A DNA stretch of 64,000 nucleotides from contig NZ_AP023368.1 of the NCBI RefSeq assembly GCF_014218355.1, positions 2,670,001 to 2,734,000 on the forward strand. Reading direction: 5' to 3'. Below the pieces are notes generated by a model. The model had not been told where the DNA came from and made no database searches. It saw nothing but the letters and a program-made list of their open reading frames with translations. This document shows, one piece after another, positions 44,081 through 53,062 of this stretch (position 1 is its first letter; each line of letters begins with the position of its first letter). The position numbers were made by a program, and so were the translations under genes. The stretch comes from Anaerocolumna chitinilytica (GTDB lineage: Bacteria > Bacillota > Clostridia > Lachnospirales > Lachnospiraceae).

Positions 44081-44656
44081 ATGGCACTGTTTTATTTAGT
44101 CAGACATGGACAGGCGGATTATACACCATGTGAGGAGAGAGGGTATATCGGACACGGAAAAGACCTTGCCCCTTTATCTGAACAGGGCGTAAGAGAGGCT
44201 GAAGAAACGGCAAAGGATATACGACTTATGGGAGCGGATATCATTGTAGCTTCTCCATATACCAGAGCTTTACAGACAGCAGCTATTATTTCCAGGCAAA
44301 CAGGGATAAAACTTACTGTTGAAATGGACTTTCATGAATGGATGCCTGATATTACCTTTCAATTTAAGACGTTTGAAGAAGTGGTTAAATTAAATGAGGA
44401 TTTTAATACATTTAAAGGTATCTATCCAGTGGGAATACCCGGTGGAGAAGAACAAAAGAGATGGGAGAGTCTTACTGCTTTACGCCAGAGAGTGAAAAAG
44501 GCAGCGGATAAGTATGCTCACTATGATCGTGTTATTGTGGTCTGTCACGGAATGGTTATAAGAACGCTGGTATATGCAGGGCCTATAAAGAATGGTGAGA
44601 TTATTGAATGCAAGTATGAAGCGGGGCAGCCTGATTGTGAATTCTCTTTTGCATAG
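44081..44656 (+). CDS. histidine phosphatase superfamily protein (phosphoglycerate-mutase-like), first copy
   Basis: 191 residues. The phosphohistidine motif RHG is in LVRHGQAD at residues 7-12, with the second Arg/Glu in SPYTRALQTA and the second His near the end in VCHGMVIR. Compared with the classic family it has a longer insert after residue 100 (FEEVVKLNEDFNTF). It is a phosphatase acting on a small phosphate ester, unknown here. GAGGAGA precedes the ATG. Second gene of the Nudix cluster. Confidence 0.8.
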   Translation: MALFYLVRHGQADYTPCEERGYIGHGKDLAPLSEQGVREAEETAKDIRLMGADIIVASPYTRALQTAAIISRQTGIKLTVEMDFHEWMPDITFQFKTFEEVVKLNEDFNTFKGIYPVGIPGGEEQKRWESLTALRQRVKKAADKYAHYDRVIVVCHGMVIRTLVYAGPIKNGEIIECKYEAGQPDCEFSFA

Positions 44657-44702
44657 ATAGGAAGAGACTGCAAGTGATATTGCAGATATGAAAGGATGTA
44701 AC

Positions 44703-45278
44703 ATGAAGATATATCTAATCAGACATGGACAGACAGACTGGAATACAGAAGGCAGAATTCAAGGAAGTTATGACAGTGAATTAAATGAGAATGGAATAAG
44801 ACAGGCAAAGGAGCTTGGGGCAAGACTGCTGGAATCACAAGTTAACTTTTCAAGAATCTATTCCAGTAAGCAAAAAAGAGCTTATAAGACTGCTGAAATT
44901 ATAAGTAACATAACTGGTAAGCCATTAGAAAGAGTTGCAGGTCTGGAAGAAATCAATCTTGGTTTATGGGAAGGACTGACATGGGATGAAGTAAAGAAAA
45001 GATATCCCGATGAATTTGATAAATGGTGTCTGGACAGGAGGTATGAAAGAGCGCCGGAAGGAGAGTCCTATCAGGAAATGGTGGAACGTGTTCTGGTAGC
45101 CCTTAGCAAAATAACTGCTATCAACAAAGAAGCTGTTGCGGTGGTAACACATGGTGCGGTTATCATGGGGATGCAATGCTATCTAACTAATACGCCTTTT
45201 AGTGAATTGAGAAAATTTCAAGCAAAGAATACTTCTATAATAGAAATAAACAGTGATATGTTGAAAGCGGAATTCTAA
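44703..45278 (+). CDS. histidine phosphatase superfamily protein, second copy
   Basis: 191 residues, with the core motif RHGQTDWNTEGRIQG at residues 7-21, the second Arg in SSKQKRAYKTAEI, a conserved catalytic Glu in LEEINLGLWEGLTWDE and the last His in VVTHGAVIMG. This pattern matches alpha-ribazole phosphatase, broad-specificity PhoE-like and dPGM-like enzymes; without cobalamin genes nearby I call it a general phosphatase. It is only distantly similar to the preceding copy, so it is not a recent duplication. The start at 44703 has AAAGGA. Confidence 0.82.
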   Translation: MKIYLIRHGQTDWNTEGRIQGSYDSELNENGIRQAKELGARLLESQVNFSRIYSSKQKRAYKTAEIISNITGKPLERVAGLEEINLGLWEGLTWDEVKKRYPDEFDKWCLDRRYERAPEGESYQEMVERVLVALSKITAINKEAVAVVTHGAVIMGMQCYLTNTPFSELRKFQAKNTSIIEINSDMLKAEF

Positions 45279-45385
45279 GGGGAAATAATAAGATTCATCA
45301 GAGCACAATGAATAAGCATATCAGCCTTATATATCAAAAAGTTGGAGCAAGTACCCTACGGAGTTGATACATAAGCTTGGTAAAC

Positions 45386-45433
45386 TTAAGTTGAACAAAA
45401 CCTGTCTGCTGCAAGTTCTGCTCAACTTAACTT
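45386..45433. terminator. bidirectional terminator between the phosphatase and FtsX genes
   Basis: TTAAGTTGA (45386-45394) pairs with TCAACTTAA (45422-45430), with T-rich sequence on both outer sides, between two convergent genes. Confidence 0.55.
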
Positions 45434-45447
45434 TATTTAACGATTAT

Positions 45448-47793
45448 TTATTCACTTACCAGCATGTATGGAGTGATTTTTCTTATTCGTAAGGTAATAA
45501 CCAGCGATATCAGGTAAGACAGAATTACTATGCCAATTCCCAGTAAAGCAGTAAGGGAATGGGAAGCAGGCATTGAAGCGGTCATAATTCCAAGGCTTTG
45601 AACAAGGGCTACAAATAAAGGATTAAAACAATAAATACCGAGTAAACATCCGACTGCTGTACCAGTGATGACAGCAGGAGAGTAGCTTATAGATAACTGA
45701 TTCATCAATTGATAAGTTGTAAATCCTAAGGCCTTTTGAATTCCTATTTCACGTCGGTTTCTTAATATAGAGGTTTTAAGAACCAGATACAATACAAGAA
45801 TTACTACAAAGCAGGTAATTATAGTAATTGTAGCAGTGATAATGGCAAAAACAGAGCCATAAACACTTAATTGGACATCTGCTAATTTTTTCATATTCAA
45901 GATATTAATAAAAAGGTGCTCATCCTTTGCCGTAAGGTTATTTATGAGCTTTTCTGTATCAGAGGTATTATTCATATAAGCATATATCTGTTCAGGAAGA
46001 AAATCCGGGTAGAGTCGTTTCATACCTTCTGTGGTTATAGACAACCCTTTTCCATTATTATTCATAGACTGAATTAATCCTGTTATGAGGTAATCATAAG
46101 ATTTATTATTATAAGTAACATTTATGATATCTCCGATCTTCTTACCGGTATGCTGTGATAGAGGACCACTTAGGGCTATTTCATTATCATGTTTTGGATA
46201 ACGGCCTTTATACAGCATCTTTCCCTCTGTTAATGAGTAGTCATCTGTTATATAGCTTTGGGCTTCGTTACCATCCACCAAAACCGAGCGGGAAACATAA
46301 TATATAACTTTTCTTACCTTGGATGAACTTTTGACATCATTCATAACTTTTGCTGAATTTAGCGGGTCTTTTATCAGTATGACTAAATCCGGAACTTCTC
46401 CTGCAACCAGCTCTGCAAAACTGTCAGGATGTAGACCAACATTAGAGTAGATGGATAAAACAGAAGCTGAGGCGAAGGTAATTGCAGCAAGAACTGCAAA
46501 AATCATGATATTTTGCTTAAGATTCTGGTATACATTCTTGACTGCAAGCAGCAAAATTAATCCTCCGGGGGTGGTTTCCAGGGCAAAGGGATTGTGCCTG
46601 AAATTATGGGTAGAAATTCCGCTTCTTAGGGCTGTCAAAGGGTGCATTTTTCGAATTCGTAAGGCAGTAAGGACCGTGTCTGCAAATACAAAGAGGACAA
46701 TAATAAGCAATGTTATACTGCTTATCATAGGGTCAAATTCCTGTTTCCAGATAAGGGCAGTCTGAATCTTAAGAATATCTGATATTATTGGCAGAACAGC
46801 ATAGGATAGGGCAGTTCCTAGTAAGGTTGCGACAGTGGCTATACCTGTAAATTGCAATACCAAGGAAGCTATAATTTGCCGGCTTTGATACCCTATGGCT
46901 TTTAACACACCGATATTTACCATACTTTCGTCTATAGTATTGTGAATCCTGAAACGGATAACAACAAGACTTACAAGGAGAATAACAGCAGCTAAAGCCA
47001 CCAATATCATAGAAGTAATACCTGACAAAAAGGTTCTGCTGGTTTTGACCTCGGTGTAGGAACTGCTAAAGTAAGTAGAAGTATTACCTGCTGAAGCCTG
47101 ATAATAAAATTTATTAGAGAAATCTTTCATCAGTTCGTTGCTTAAGGCGGCTTTTTCCAGACGGACAGTTTGAAGAATACTGGAGGATGTAGGAATACTC
47201 TTATGTAACTTCTCATATCCCTCATCAGATAGGTAAAAGCGATAGCACTGTATGGTGTTCGAGCCAAAATATACTTCTTCGGTAAAACCGGCGATGGTAA
47301 AATGATATTCTTTTCCTTCTATGGATATGAAAAAATCTTCTCCAAGATTCATTTTACCACCGGATTTCATAAGGTAAGGAAGGTAGATAGAGTTCTCATC
47401 TAAGGGGTTGGAAGGCCCAATCAATTTAAGCGGATTCATATCCTGCTTCTCACTTGCCTTTACCATTATAAACATACCCGGAATCTTATCCCCATTGTAT
47501 TTAATACCGGCGGAATCTGATAAGACCTCCTGTTCTTCTGTTTCTGTTACACCGGGATAGGACTTTAGATAGTCACTCTGAGCTGTGCTATAAGCAGATC
47601 GATTTACTAGGAAGGCAGCATGAGGTGAGTTGACTTCCTCGCTGAGGCTATCATAAAATTTAGTGAAGTTTATCAATAGTAAAAGGCCTAGATTTAAAAG
47701 AAATCCTGTTATTAAGATTACTGCCAGAAGATTGATTGACTGACCTTTGTTTTTTCTTATATTGGAAAAGGAAAGCATAAGGATTTTTTTCAT
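45448..47793 (-). CDS. FtsX-type ABC permease of the AraC/two-component cluster
   Basis: 781 residues: an N-terminal membrane segment, an extracytoplasmic domain (about 45-250), a three-segment FtsX core (about 260-385), a fourth segment near 430, a second outer domain (about 455-650), and a second FtsX core (about 655-775). It overlaps nothing and lies four bases after the ATPase gene end. With the ATPase and two-component genes upstream in the same direction it forms a system like those that sense and remove antimicrobial peptides or other envelope agents. Substrate unknown. Confidence 0.85.
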   Translation of the reverse strand: MKKILMLSFSNIRKNKGQSINLLAVILITGFLLNLGLLLLINFTKFYDSLSEEVNSPHAAFLVNRSAYSTAQSDYLKSYPGVTETEEQEVLSDSAGIKYNGDKIPGMFIMVKASEKQDMNPLKLIGPSNPLDENSIYLPYLMKSGGKMNLGEDFFISIEGKEYHFTIAGFTEEVYFGSNTIQCYRFYLSDEGYEKLHKSIPTSSSILQTVRLEKAALSNELMKDFSNKFYYQASAGNTSTYFSSSYTEVKTSRTFLSGITSMILVALAAVILLVSLVVIRFRIHNTIDESMVNIGVLKAIGYQSRQIIASLVLQFTGIATVATLLGTALSYAVLPIISDILKIQTALIWKQEFDPMISSITLLIIVLFVFADTVLTALRIRKMHPLTALRSGISTHNFRHNPFALETTPGGLILLLAVKNVYQNLKQNIMIFAVLAAITFASASVLSIYSNVGLHPDSFAELVAGEVPDLVILIKDPLNSAKVMNDVKSSSKVRKVIYYVSRSVLVDGNEAQSYITDDYSLTEGKMLYKGRYPKHDNEIALSGPLSQHTGKKIGDIINVTYNNKSYDYLITGLIQSMNNNGKGLSITTEGMKRLYPDFLPEQIYAYMNNTSDTEKLINNLTAKDEHLFINILNMKKLADVQLSVYGSVFAIITATITIITCFVVILVLYLVLKTSILRNRREIGIQKALGFTTYQLMNQLSISYSPAVITGTAVGCLLGIYCFNPLFVALVQSLGIMTASMPASHSLTALLGIGIVILSYLISLVITLRIRKITPYMLVSE

Positions 47794-47797
47794 AGAC

Positions 47798-48556
47798 TTA
47801 CCACCCCATTTCGTTTAAGAAGGAGTGAAGTATTTCAGCCCTCTTTGTATCTTCTTCCAGATAGCTGCCAAGTATACATTCACCGCAGATAGCTCCGTCT
47901 TTGAGATAAATAATTCGGTTGCCCCGAAGCGCTGATTTCAGATCATGTGTTACCATAACAATACTTTGGCCCTTTTTATTCACGTCTGTCAGAACATTCA
48001 ATACGGCGATACCGGAGGTGGAGTTTAAGGCACCTGTAGGTTCATCGGCAAAGAGAACAGCGGGGTTATTAACAAGTGCCCGGACAATCCCGGCACGTTG
48101 TGCTTCCCCTCCGGATAATTGAGAAGGAAACTTATTCCATAAGCTTTCAGTCAAACCTACAGCGAGAAATAATTTTTTTGTTCTTTCTGCAAGCTCTTTT
48201 TTATTATTTGTCAATAACAAGCCGCTGGCAAGGACGTTATCAAGAAGGCTCATATTGTCTAAAAGGTATATCTGCTGAAACACAAAGCCGCAATTCTTAC
48301 GACGAAAGACTGCCAGATTATCATTGCTTAACCGGGATATCTCCTGGTCATGAAAGCGGATTTCTCCAAGGGTTGGCTTATCCATACCGGACAGGGCATA
48401 TAAAAGTGTTGATTTACCGGCACCGGAAGAGCCCATGATTACAGTAAAATCCCCTTCATAAATCATTAAATCCAGATTTTTGAGCACATGCTGCTGAAGA
48501 CCCTTATTAGAGAAAGTTTTACTGAGTTTATTTGTTGTTAAGACTGCTTTTTGCAT
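47798..48556 (-). CDS. ABC transporter ATPase of the two-component cluster
   Basis: 252 residues. Walker A GSSGAGKST, signature LSGGEAQRAGIVRAL, Walker B VLFADEPTGAL and switch His in MVTHDL are present. The D-loop reads ALN instead of the usual ALD, a mild change that could slow the cycle. The ATG at 48556 follows GGAGGAT; the ATG at 48568 lies before that site. Partner of the permease just downstream, and co-regulated with the histidine kinase and response regulator upstream. Confidence 0.88.
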   Translation of the reverse strand: MQKAVLTTNKLSKTFSNKGLQQHVLKNLDLMIYEGDFTVIMGSSGAGKSTLLYALSGMDKPTLGEIRFHDQEISRLSNDNLAVFRRKNCGFVFQQIYLLDNMSLLDNVLASGLLLTNNKKELAERTKKLFLAVGLTESLWNKFPSQLSGGEAQRAGIVRALVNNPAVLFADEPTGALNSTSGIAVLNVLTDVNKKGQSIVMVTHDLKSALRGNRIIYLKDGAICGECILGSYLEEDTKRAEILHSFLNEMGW

Positions 48557-48665
48557 AAAATCCTCCATCTATACATCATTTAAAAGCAATATCGGGTTAC
48601 AGTCTTATCATATCATTCATATTTTTAACCAGTCTTTATCTGATTCTTAACCAATCCTTAAATCT

Positions 48666-49937
48666 TTAAGCTAGGGAGAGGCTAAGTTCTACAATAAAGC
48701 CATCTTTCTTATTTTTACATTGAAGAGTGCCTTGCATCTTGTCCATAAAATAATCGGAAATATATAACCCAATACCGGAACCTTGCTGTTTTAAGGCATT
48801 TTTACCCCGATAGTATTTTTGCTTTAAAAGGGGAAGTTCTTCTGGCAGAACACCTGGTCCGCTATCAGCTATACTAATAATTAAAGAGTCAGTAAGTTCA
48901 AACTGAACATGAATACCGGTACCTGAATATTTATAGGAGTTACTTATAATGTTGTCAAGTACCTGTGTCAAGCGAAGCGGATCGGCAATAATCAAACAGT
49001 CGGGAATTGGTGTCGTTACGGTCAAATGCCTATAGTCTGCATCTTGTATCATATCATAGACTGCGTGGCTGGGAATCTCAACAGTTGTGACCTTTAATTC
49101 GTTTAATTCTTCCAGAGTTGCATGGAACATATTATTGATTAAGAGATTAATCTGGTCGGCTTTTGCATTGATTGTGTCAAGATACTGGCGGGTTTTATTA
49201 TCAAGGGCAGTGACACTCATAAGCTCGGCAATTGCTTTTATGGAGGCTATGGGAGTCTTGATATCATGGCTTAAAGAAGCCACCAGTTCTTTCTTACTGA
49301 TGGTTGCCAGCCTTTCATTTTCTCTAGCTGTAGCAAGCTGGGTTCTCATCAGGTCAAAGCTTTCTGTAAAGGCACCAAAAGTATTGCCTTTATCCATGGT
49401 AAGGGGAATATCCAGATTACCGTCAGCAATGTTTTCAGCAAAGCTTTTTAAGGAACGAAAAGGATTTAAAATCCTTCTATGTATGGAATAAAGAATTAAG
49501 GAGACAGATAGAAACACAATTAAGATTAAAACCAAAAACAGAAAGAGAAGGTTCTCTTTAAACTCTTTCAATTGCTTTTGAGAATTATTATAGAAAATGA
49601 TTTTGCCAAGTACGACATCTTTTGTATCTGTAATCGTTATAATGGTATCCCTATGTAGTATGGCAGAATTCTCATTTTCAGAAAGACCTTGTCTGGTGGT
49701 TGCAAGAAGGACTCCGTTATTGTCAATAACTGTATAATCCATGCCATAGGAGAGTCCCGGTAAAATGTAGTTGGGATATTGTAAAAAACTCCAATCAGCT
49801 CTGATATCAGATACAATATCATTAACAGCGATATTATCCATGCGATTGTCCACAGGCCGAGAGGTTAGATAAATGGCGCAGGCAATTCCCGAAAAGAATA
49901 ATAACAGCAATGTTATTGCATAGGTTTTAAGCTTCAT
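48666..49937 (-). CDS. sensor histidine kinase
   Basis: 423 residues. Two membrane segments (about 6-24 and 130-150) bracket a 105-residue outside sensor domain, and a HAMP domain follows (residues about 155-205). The phosphorylated His224 is in SHDIKTPIAS, then the N-box DNIISNSYKYS, G1 ADSGPGV and G2 GSGIGLYI. The small periplasmic domain differs from the very short one of BceS-type kinases. It should phosphorylate the response regulator encoded just upstream (52 bases). Confidence 0.9.
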   Translation of the reverse strand: MKLKTYAITLLLLFFSGIACAIYLTSRPVDNRMDNIAVNDIVSDIRADWSFLQYPNYILPGLSYGMDYTVIDNNGVLLATTRQGLSENENSAILHRDTIITITDTKDVVLGKIIFYNNSQKQLKEFKENLLFLFLVLILIVFLSVSLILYSIHRRILNPFRSLKSFAENIADGNLDIPLTMDKGNTFGAFTESFDLMRTQLATARENERLATISKKELVASLSHDIKTPIASIKAIAELMSVTALDNKTRQYLDTINAKADQINLLINNMFHATLEELNELKVTTVEIPSHAVYDMIQDADYRHLTVTTPIPDCLIIADPLRLTQVLDNIISNSYKYSGTGIHVQFELTDSLIISIADSGPGVLPEELPLLKQKYYRGKNALKQQGSGIGLYISDYFMDKMQGTLQCKNKKDGFIVELSLSLA

Positions 49938-49989
49938 TGTAACTCCTTTCGTGTATCAAAGCATGCATTTTCTGTTTAATTTGCTTTAA

Positions 49990-50661
49990 TTAGTCTTCAA
50001 AGATATAACCGGTTCCCCAGATTGTTCGTATATAACGGGGGTTATTAGGGGCAGTTTCAATCTTTTCACGAATGCGACGTATATGTACATTTAAGGTACC
50101 GTCACCGGTGATGGAATCACCCCATACATTACTAAAGAGCTCTTCCTTGGAGATAATGCGACCTTTGTTTTTAACAAGATAGGAGAGTAACTTGTACTCC
50201 ATCGTCTTAAGTCCTAAATCCTCCCTTTTACAAAATACCCGTTCCAGATGAAGATTAACAGTAAAATCACCGAAGGTCAATTCGTCAGAGGATATATTCT
50301 GATAGCGCTTAAGAATTGCTTTAACCTTGGCCAGCAGAATATTTAAGGAGTAAGGTTTGCTGATATAATCGTCACCGCCTATGCCAAGGGCAAGAAGAAC
50401 ATCATCATCACTGGTCCTGGCACTGATAAAGAGAATAGGGACGTCAGTAATTTGGCGTAGCTTTTTACACAAAGCAAAGCCAGAATCATTGCCAAGATTG
50501 ATATCAAGTAGTATAACATCTGTCTGATTATCGGAAAAAAAAGCAAGACAGGAGTCAGCATCCGCTACCCAGGTGGTTTTTACGTCAAACATGGTAAAGT
50601 ACTCGCAGGTACTTTGTGATAAGGGTATTTCATCATCTACTATTAGGCAATCGTATTTCAA
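49990..50661 (-). CDS. OmpR-family response regulator with TTG start
   Basis: 223 residues. Receiver domain with acidic pocket (DDE at 9-11), phosphorylated Asp53 in LLDINLG and Lys of SKPYSL, then an OmpR-type winged helix that ends in YIRTIWGTGYIFED. The frame is open well upstream to 50826 but that part is a shadow of the AraC gene. At 50661 a TTG has CGGAGGT six bases upstream and starts the receiver domain precisely, so TTG is the start. The gene begins 25 bases after the AraC gene ends. Likely regulates the ABC genes below. Confidence 0.88.
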   Translation of the reverse strand: MKYDCLIVDDEIPLSQSTCEYFTMFDVKTTWVADADSCLAFFSDNQTDVILLDINLGNDSGFALCKKLRQITDVPILFISARTSDDDVLLALGIGGDDYISKPYSLNILLAKVKAILKRYQNISSDELTFGDFTVNLHLERVFCKREDLGLKTMEYKLLSYLVKNKGRIISKEELFSNVWGDSITGDGTLNVHIRRIREKIETAPNNPRYIRTIWGTGYIFED

Positions 50662-50686
50662 AAGGCACCTCCGAAAGGGAAAAATG

Positions 50687-51529
50687 CTAATCAATAAACA
50701 GAGCATTCTTTGGCATGGTTTTAAAGGCTTTTTTAAAGGCCCGTGAAAAGGTTGAGTAATTCTTAAAACCACTCTGGTAGCAGGCCTCGGTCGAGGTATA
50801 ACCTGCTTGAACATAATGTCTTGCAAGAAGAAGCCGCTTCTCCGTTATATAATTACCTACGGTATATCCGGTATGTTCCTTGAAAAAGTGCATTAGATAA
50901 TAGCGGTTTAAATAGAAAGTATTAGCCAAAGTATCAATTGTGATATCTTCAGTCAGATGAGCATTGATATAATCAATAATAGCCAGAAGTTTATCATTTG
51001 TCATATCACTGTTCAAATAGTTTACGTGATTAGCGATAACCGTACGGTTAAGCTGAATCATGAATTCCAGAAATAATATCTTTTGGTAGAGTTCTCTGGC
51101 AAAATCATTATCTTTAAAGGAAAGCTCCAACTCACGGCATACATGAAAGAGCTTGGATTTATCCATAGAAGGAATACGAAGTACATTGGAATGCTCGGTT
51201 CGGGCTTTTTCGAAACAATAACTTAGATCATAATCCTCAGCTTTATAAGCAGCTAGAAAATCAGTTGACACATATACGATGATTCTTTCATATGCTGAAT
51301 TATCAAGGCATACCGGTCGGTGAACTTCACCGGCATTTACGAGAAGAATGTCATAAGGCTTTAAACTGTAATTCCTGCCTTCTACCGTATAATTTAGGTT
51401 GCCGGATAAAAAGATCATTATTTTATTAAAGTCATGATAATGGAAATTGAATTCTTTTTTCTCACTGTCAACCAGATGGAATATCCGAAAGTCATCTTTT
51501 AGGTATCCAAGCTTCTCAAAATTCCCCAT
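50687..51529 (-). CDS. AraC-family transcriptional regulator
   Basis: 280 residues: an N-terminal cupin-like sensor domain (KEFNFHYHDFNKIMIFLSG, YSLKPYDILLVNAGEVHRP) and two C-terminal helix-turn-helix units (ITIDTLANTFYLNRYYLMHFFKEHTGYTVGNYI and STEACYQSGFKNYSTFSRAFKKAF). Cupin AraC proteins usually sense a sugar or small ligand. It is the first gene of the minus-strand cluster, directly before a two-component system, and lies divergent to dapA. A set of three 19-base palindromic repeats in its leader could be its own operator. Confidence 0.87.
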   Translation of the reverse strand: MGNFEKLGYLKDDFRIFHLVDSEKKEFNFHYHDFNKIMIFLSGNLNYTVEGRNYSLKPYDILLVNAGEVHRPVCLDNSAYERIIVYVSTDFLAAYKAEDYDLSYCFEKARTEHSNVLRIPSMDKSKLFHVCRELELSFKDNDFARELYQKILFLEFMIQLNRTVIANHVNYLNSDMTNDKLLAIIDYINAHLTEDITIDTLANTFYLNRYYLMHFFKEHTGYTVGNYITEKRLLLARHYVQAGYTSTEACYQSGFKNYSTFSRAFKKAFKTMPKNALFID

Positions 51530-51852
51530 TCTTACTCTCCTTTAAATTACCTGATATCACCAAGGACGTCGTTTATCACCTGTGATGTTCTTTATCACCT
51601 GTGATGTCGTTTACCCTGTGATATTTGAAATCAACAGCGATTCTACTAAACAACATAAATTAAAATTAGTATACAGCACAATATGCAATATTGGAAGCAT
51701 TATAATAATATTTTTCTAAAATAATGTTTTATATAATAGAGAAAAAGGTTAACAAAGGATATTTTATAGGAACATATCCTATCATTAACGATAGAATATT
51801 CATGTGAAAATAATATAAAAATTAACACCATCGGAATTCAGGAGGTAATATT
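51530..51852. other. divergent promoter region between the AraC gene and dapA
   Basis: 323 bases. The half near the AraC gene contains the 19-base repeat array; the half near dapA is very AT-rich with no obvious structured leader. I did not see a lysine riboswitch before dapA. Promoters for both genes must be here but none is of high quality by eye. Confidence 0.4.
51568..51626. repeat. three 19-base tandem palindromic repeats
   Basis: Units start at 51568, 51587 and 51606, each 19 bases long: the first two read GTCGTTTATCACCTGTGAT and GTTCTTTATCACCTGTGAT, the third is degenerate. Each contains the dyad ATCAC-CT-GTGAT. A weaker copy (GATATCACC) precedes them. Regular placement of a dyad is typical of a cooperative operator. 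Confidence 0.7.
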
Positions 51853-52743
51853 ATGTCACTTAACGGTGTATGGCTGCCAATTATCACACCCTTTAAAGAA
51901 GGGGAAATTGATTATAAATCCTATGAAAAAATGATAAATCATTATGCGGATACCGGAATATCAGGCCTTATCCCATTTGGAACCACGGGAGAAATTCCAA
52001 CTTTAACGGAATATGAGTTTGAGGAGATGATGGATAAAACCATAGAATTCAATAGAGGTCGTCTTCCGATTTTTGCAGGAGTAGGAGGAAACTGTACAGC
52101 TAATGTAGTTAAGAGGGCTAAACTGGCTGAGAAATATAAGATAGAAGGGATTCTCTCTGTCTGTCCATATTACAATAAGCCGAATCAGAATGGAATCTAT
52201 AGTCATTTTAAAAATATTGCTGAGGAAACAGCACTTGATATTATTATTTATAACATTCCATACCGTACTGGTGTTAACATTACGAATGATACAATACACA
52301 AACTGGCAGAATTTAAGAATATTGTCGGTCTGAAGGATTCCTGTGGAGACATTAAACAGACGATGAATTTGCTGTTAAATACACCTAAGAATTTTTCTGT
52401 GCTTACAGGGGAGGACCTATTATTTTATCTGACCCTTACCCTGGGAGGAGCAGGAGGTATTATGGCATCCGCTCATATTAATACGGAGAAGTTTGTTAAG
52501 ATTTATAAAGATATTAAGGAAAATCATGTGAACGAAGCTCTTGAAACCTGGAAGGAACTCTATCCGTTGATTCCGCTATTATTCGAAGAGCCGAATCCGG
52601 CACCAATTAAGTATTGTCTGAACACTTTAGGACTTATTGATTCGCCGGAACTGAGGCTTCCGCTTACAGAAATCTCAGAGGAATTAAAAGTTAAGATTGA
52701 TAAAGTACTGACAATAAAAGAAAAAGCCAAAATAGCTGGATAA
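51853..52743 (+). CDS. dapA: 4-hydroxy-tetrahydrodipicolinate synthase
   Basis: First step of the lysine/diaminopimelate branch: condenses pyruvate with aspartate semialdehyde. The 296-residue barrel has the Schiff-base Lys161 in GLKDSCGD, Tyr133 in IIYNIPYRTG, Thr44-Thr45 in GTTGE and Arg138, all matching DapA rather than N-acetylneuraminate lyase or KDG aldolase. GGAGG lies before the ATG. It is not in an operon with other lysine genes here, so it may be a second copy with special regulation. A terminator follows. Confidence 0.88.
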   Translation: MSLNGVWLPIITPFKEGEIDYKSYEKMINHYADTGISGLIPFGTTGEIPTLTEYEFEEMMDKTIEFNRGRLPIFAGVGGNCTANVVKRAKLAEKYKIEGILSVCPYYNKPNQNGIYSHFKNIAEETALDIIIYNIPYRTGVNITNDTIHKLAEFKNIVGLKDSCGDIKQTMNLLLNTPKNFSVLTGEDLLFYLTLTLGGAGGIMASAHINTEKFVKIYKDIKENHVNEALETWKELYPLIPLLFEEPNPAPIKYCLNTLGLIDSPELRLPLTEISEELKVKIDKVLTIKEKAKIAG

Positions 52744-53062
52744 TAGATTGAATTAATCATAGAATGCTGCCGCAGATAGTTTTAAGCTATTTGCGGCATT
52801 TTTTAGTTGGATTTAGAAAATTTGCAGCTTTAGTGCTTATAAACATAATCTTTAGAAAATCTTTCGTTTTATATGACGCGTTCTTTTATTTTTATCTGTT
52901 AAATTGATAGAAACAGACGGAGGTATGAAATGAAAGAAAACAGAGTGCCGATAAGATGTTACAAGAAGAGAATGCTGAAAAGACATGGTAAGACTTTTCC
53001 TTTCTTTCTGAAATGTTGTATAATAAGCCTAATGAAAAAAATGAAATTGTCTGGGAGGAACT
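52744..53062 (+). promoter_or_regulatory. intergenic region upstream of the second two-component system
   Basis: 319 bases. After the dapA terminator the only clear signal is a perfect TATAAT at 53019-53024, 38 bases before the response regulator start, preceded by a poor -35. A 55-codon frame at 52930 with a GGAGG site spans this promoter and overlaps the regulator gene; I do not regard it as a gene. Confidence 0.4.
52768..52806 (+). terminator. intrinsic terminator after dapA
   Basis: TGCCGCAGATAG at 52768-52779 pairs with CTATTTGCGGCA at 52787-52798 (one G-U), then six Ts. Confidence 0.85.

Noticed and set aside
51660..51852. Lysine riboswitch before dapA
   Set aside because: The leader is AT-rich without the conserved lysine-box segments or a terminator hairpin.
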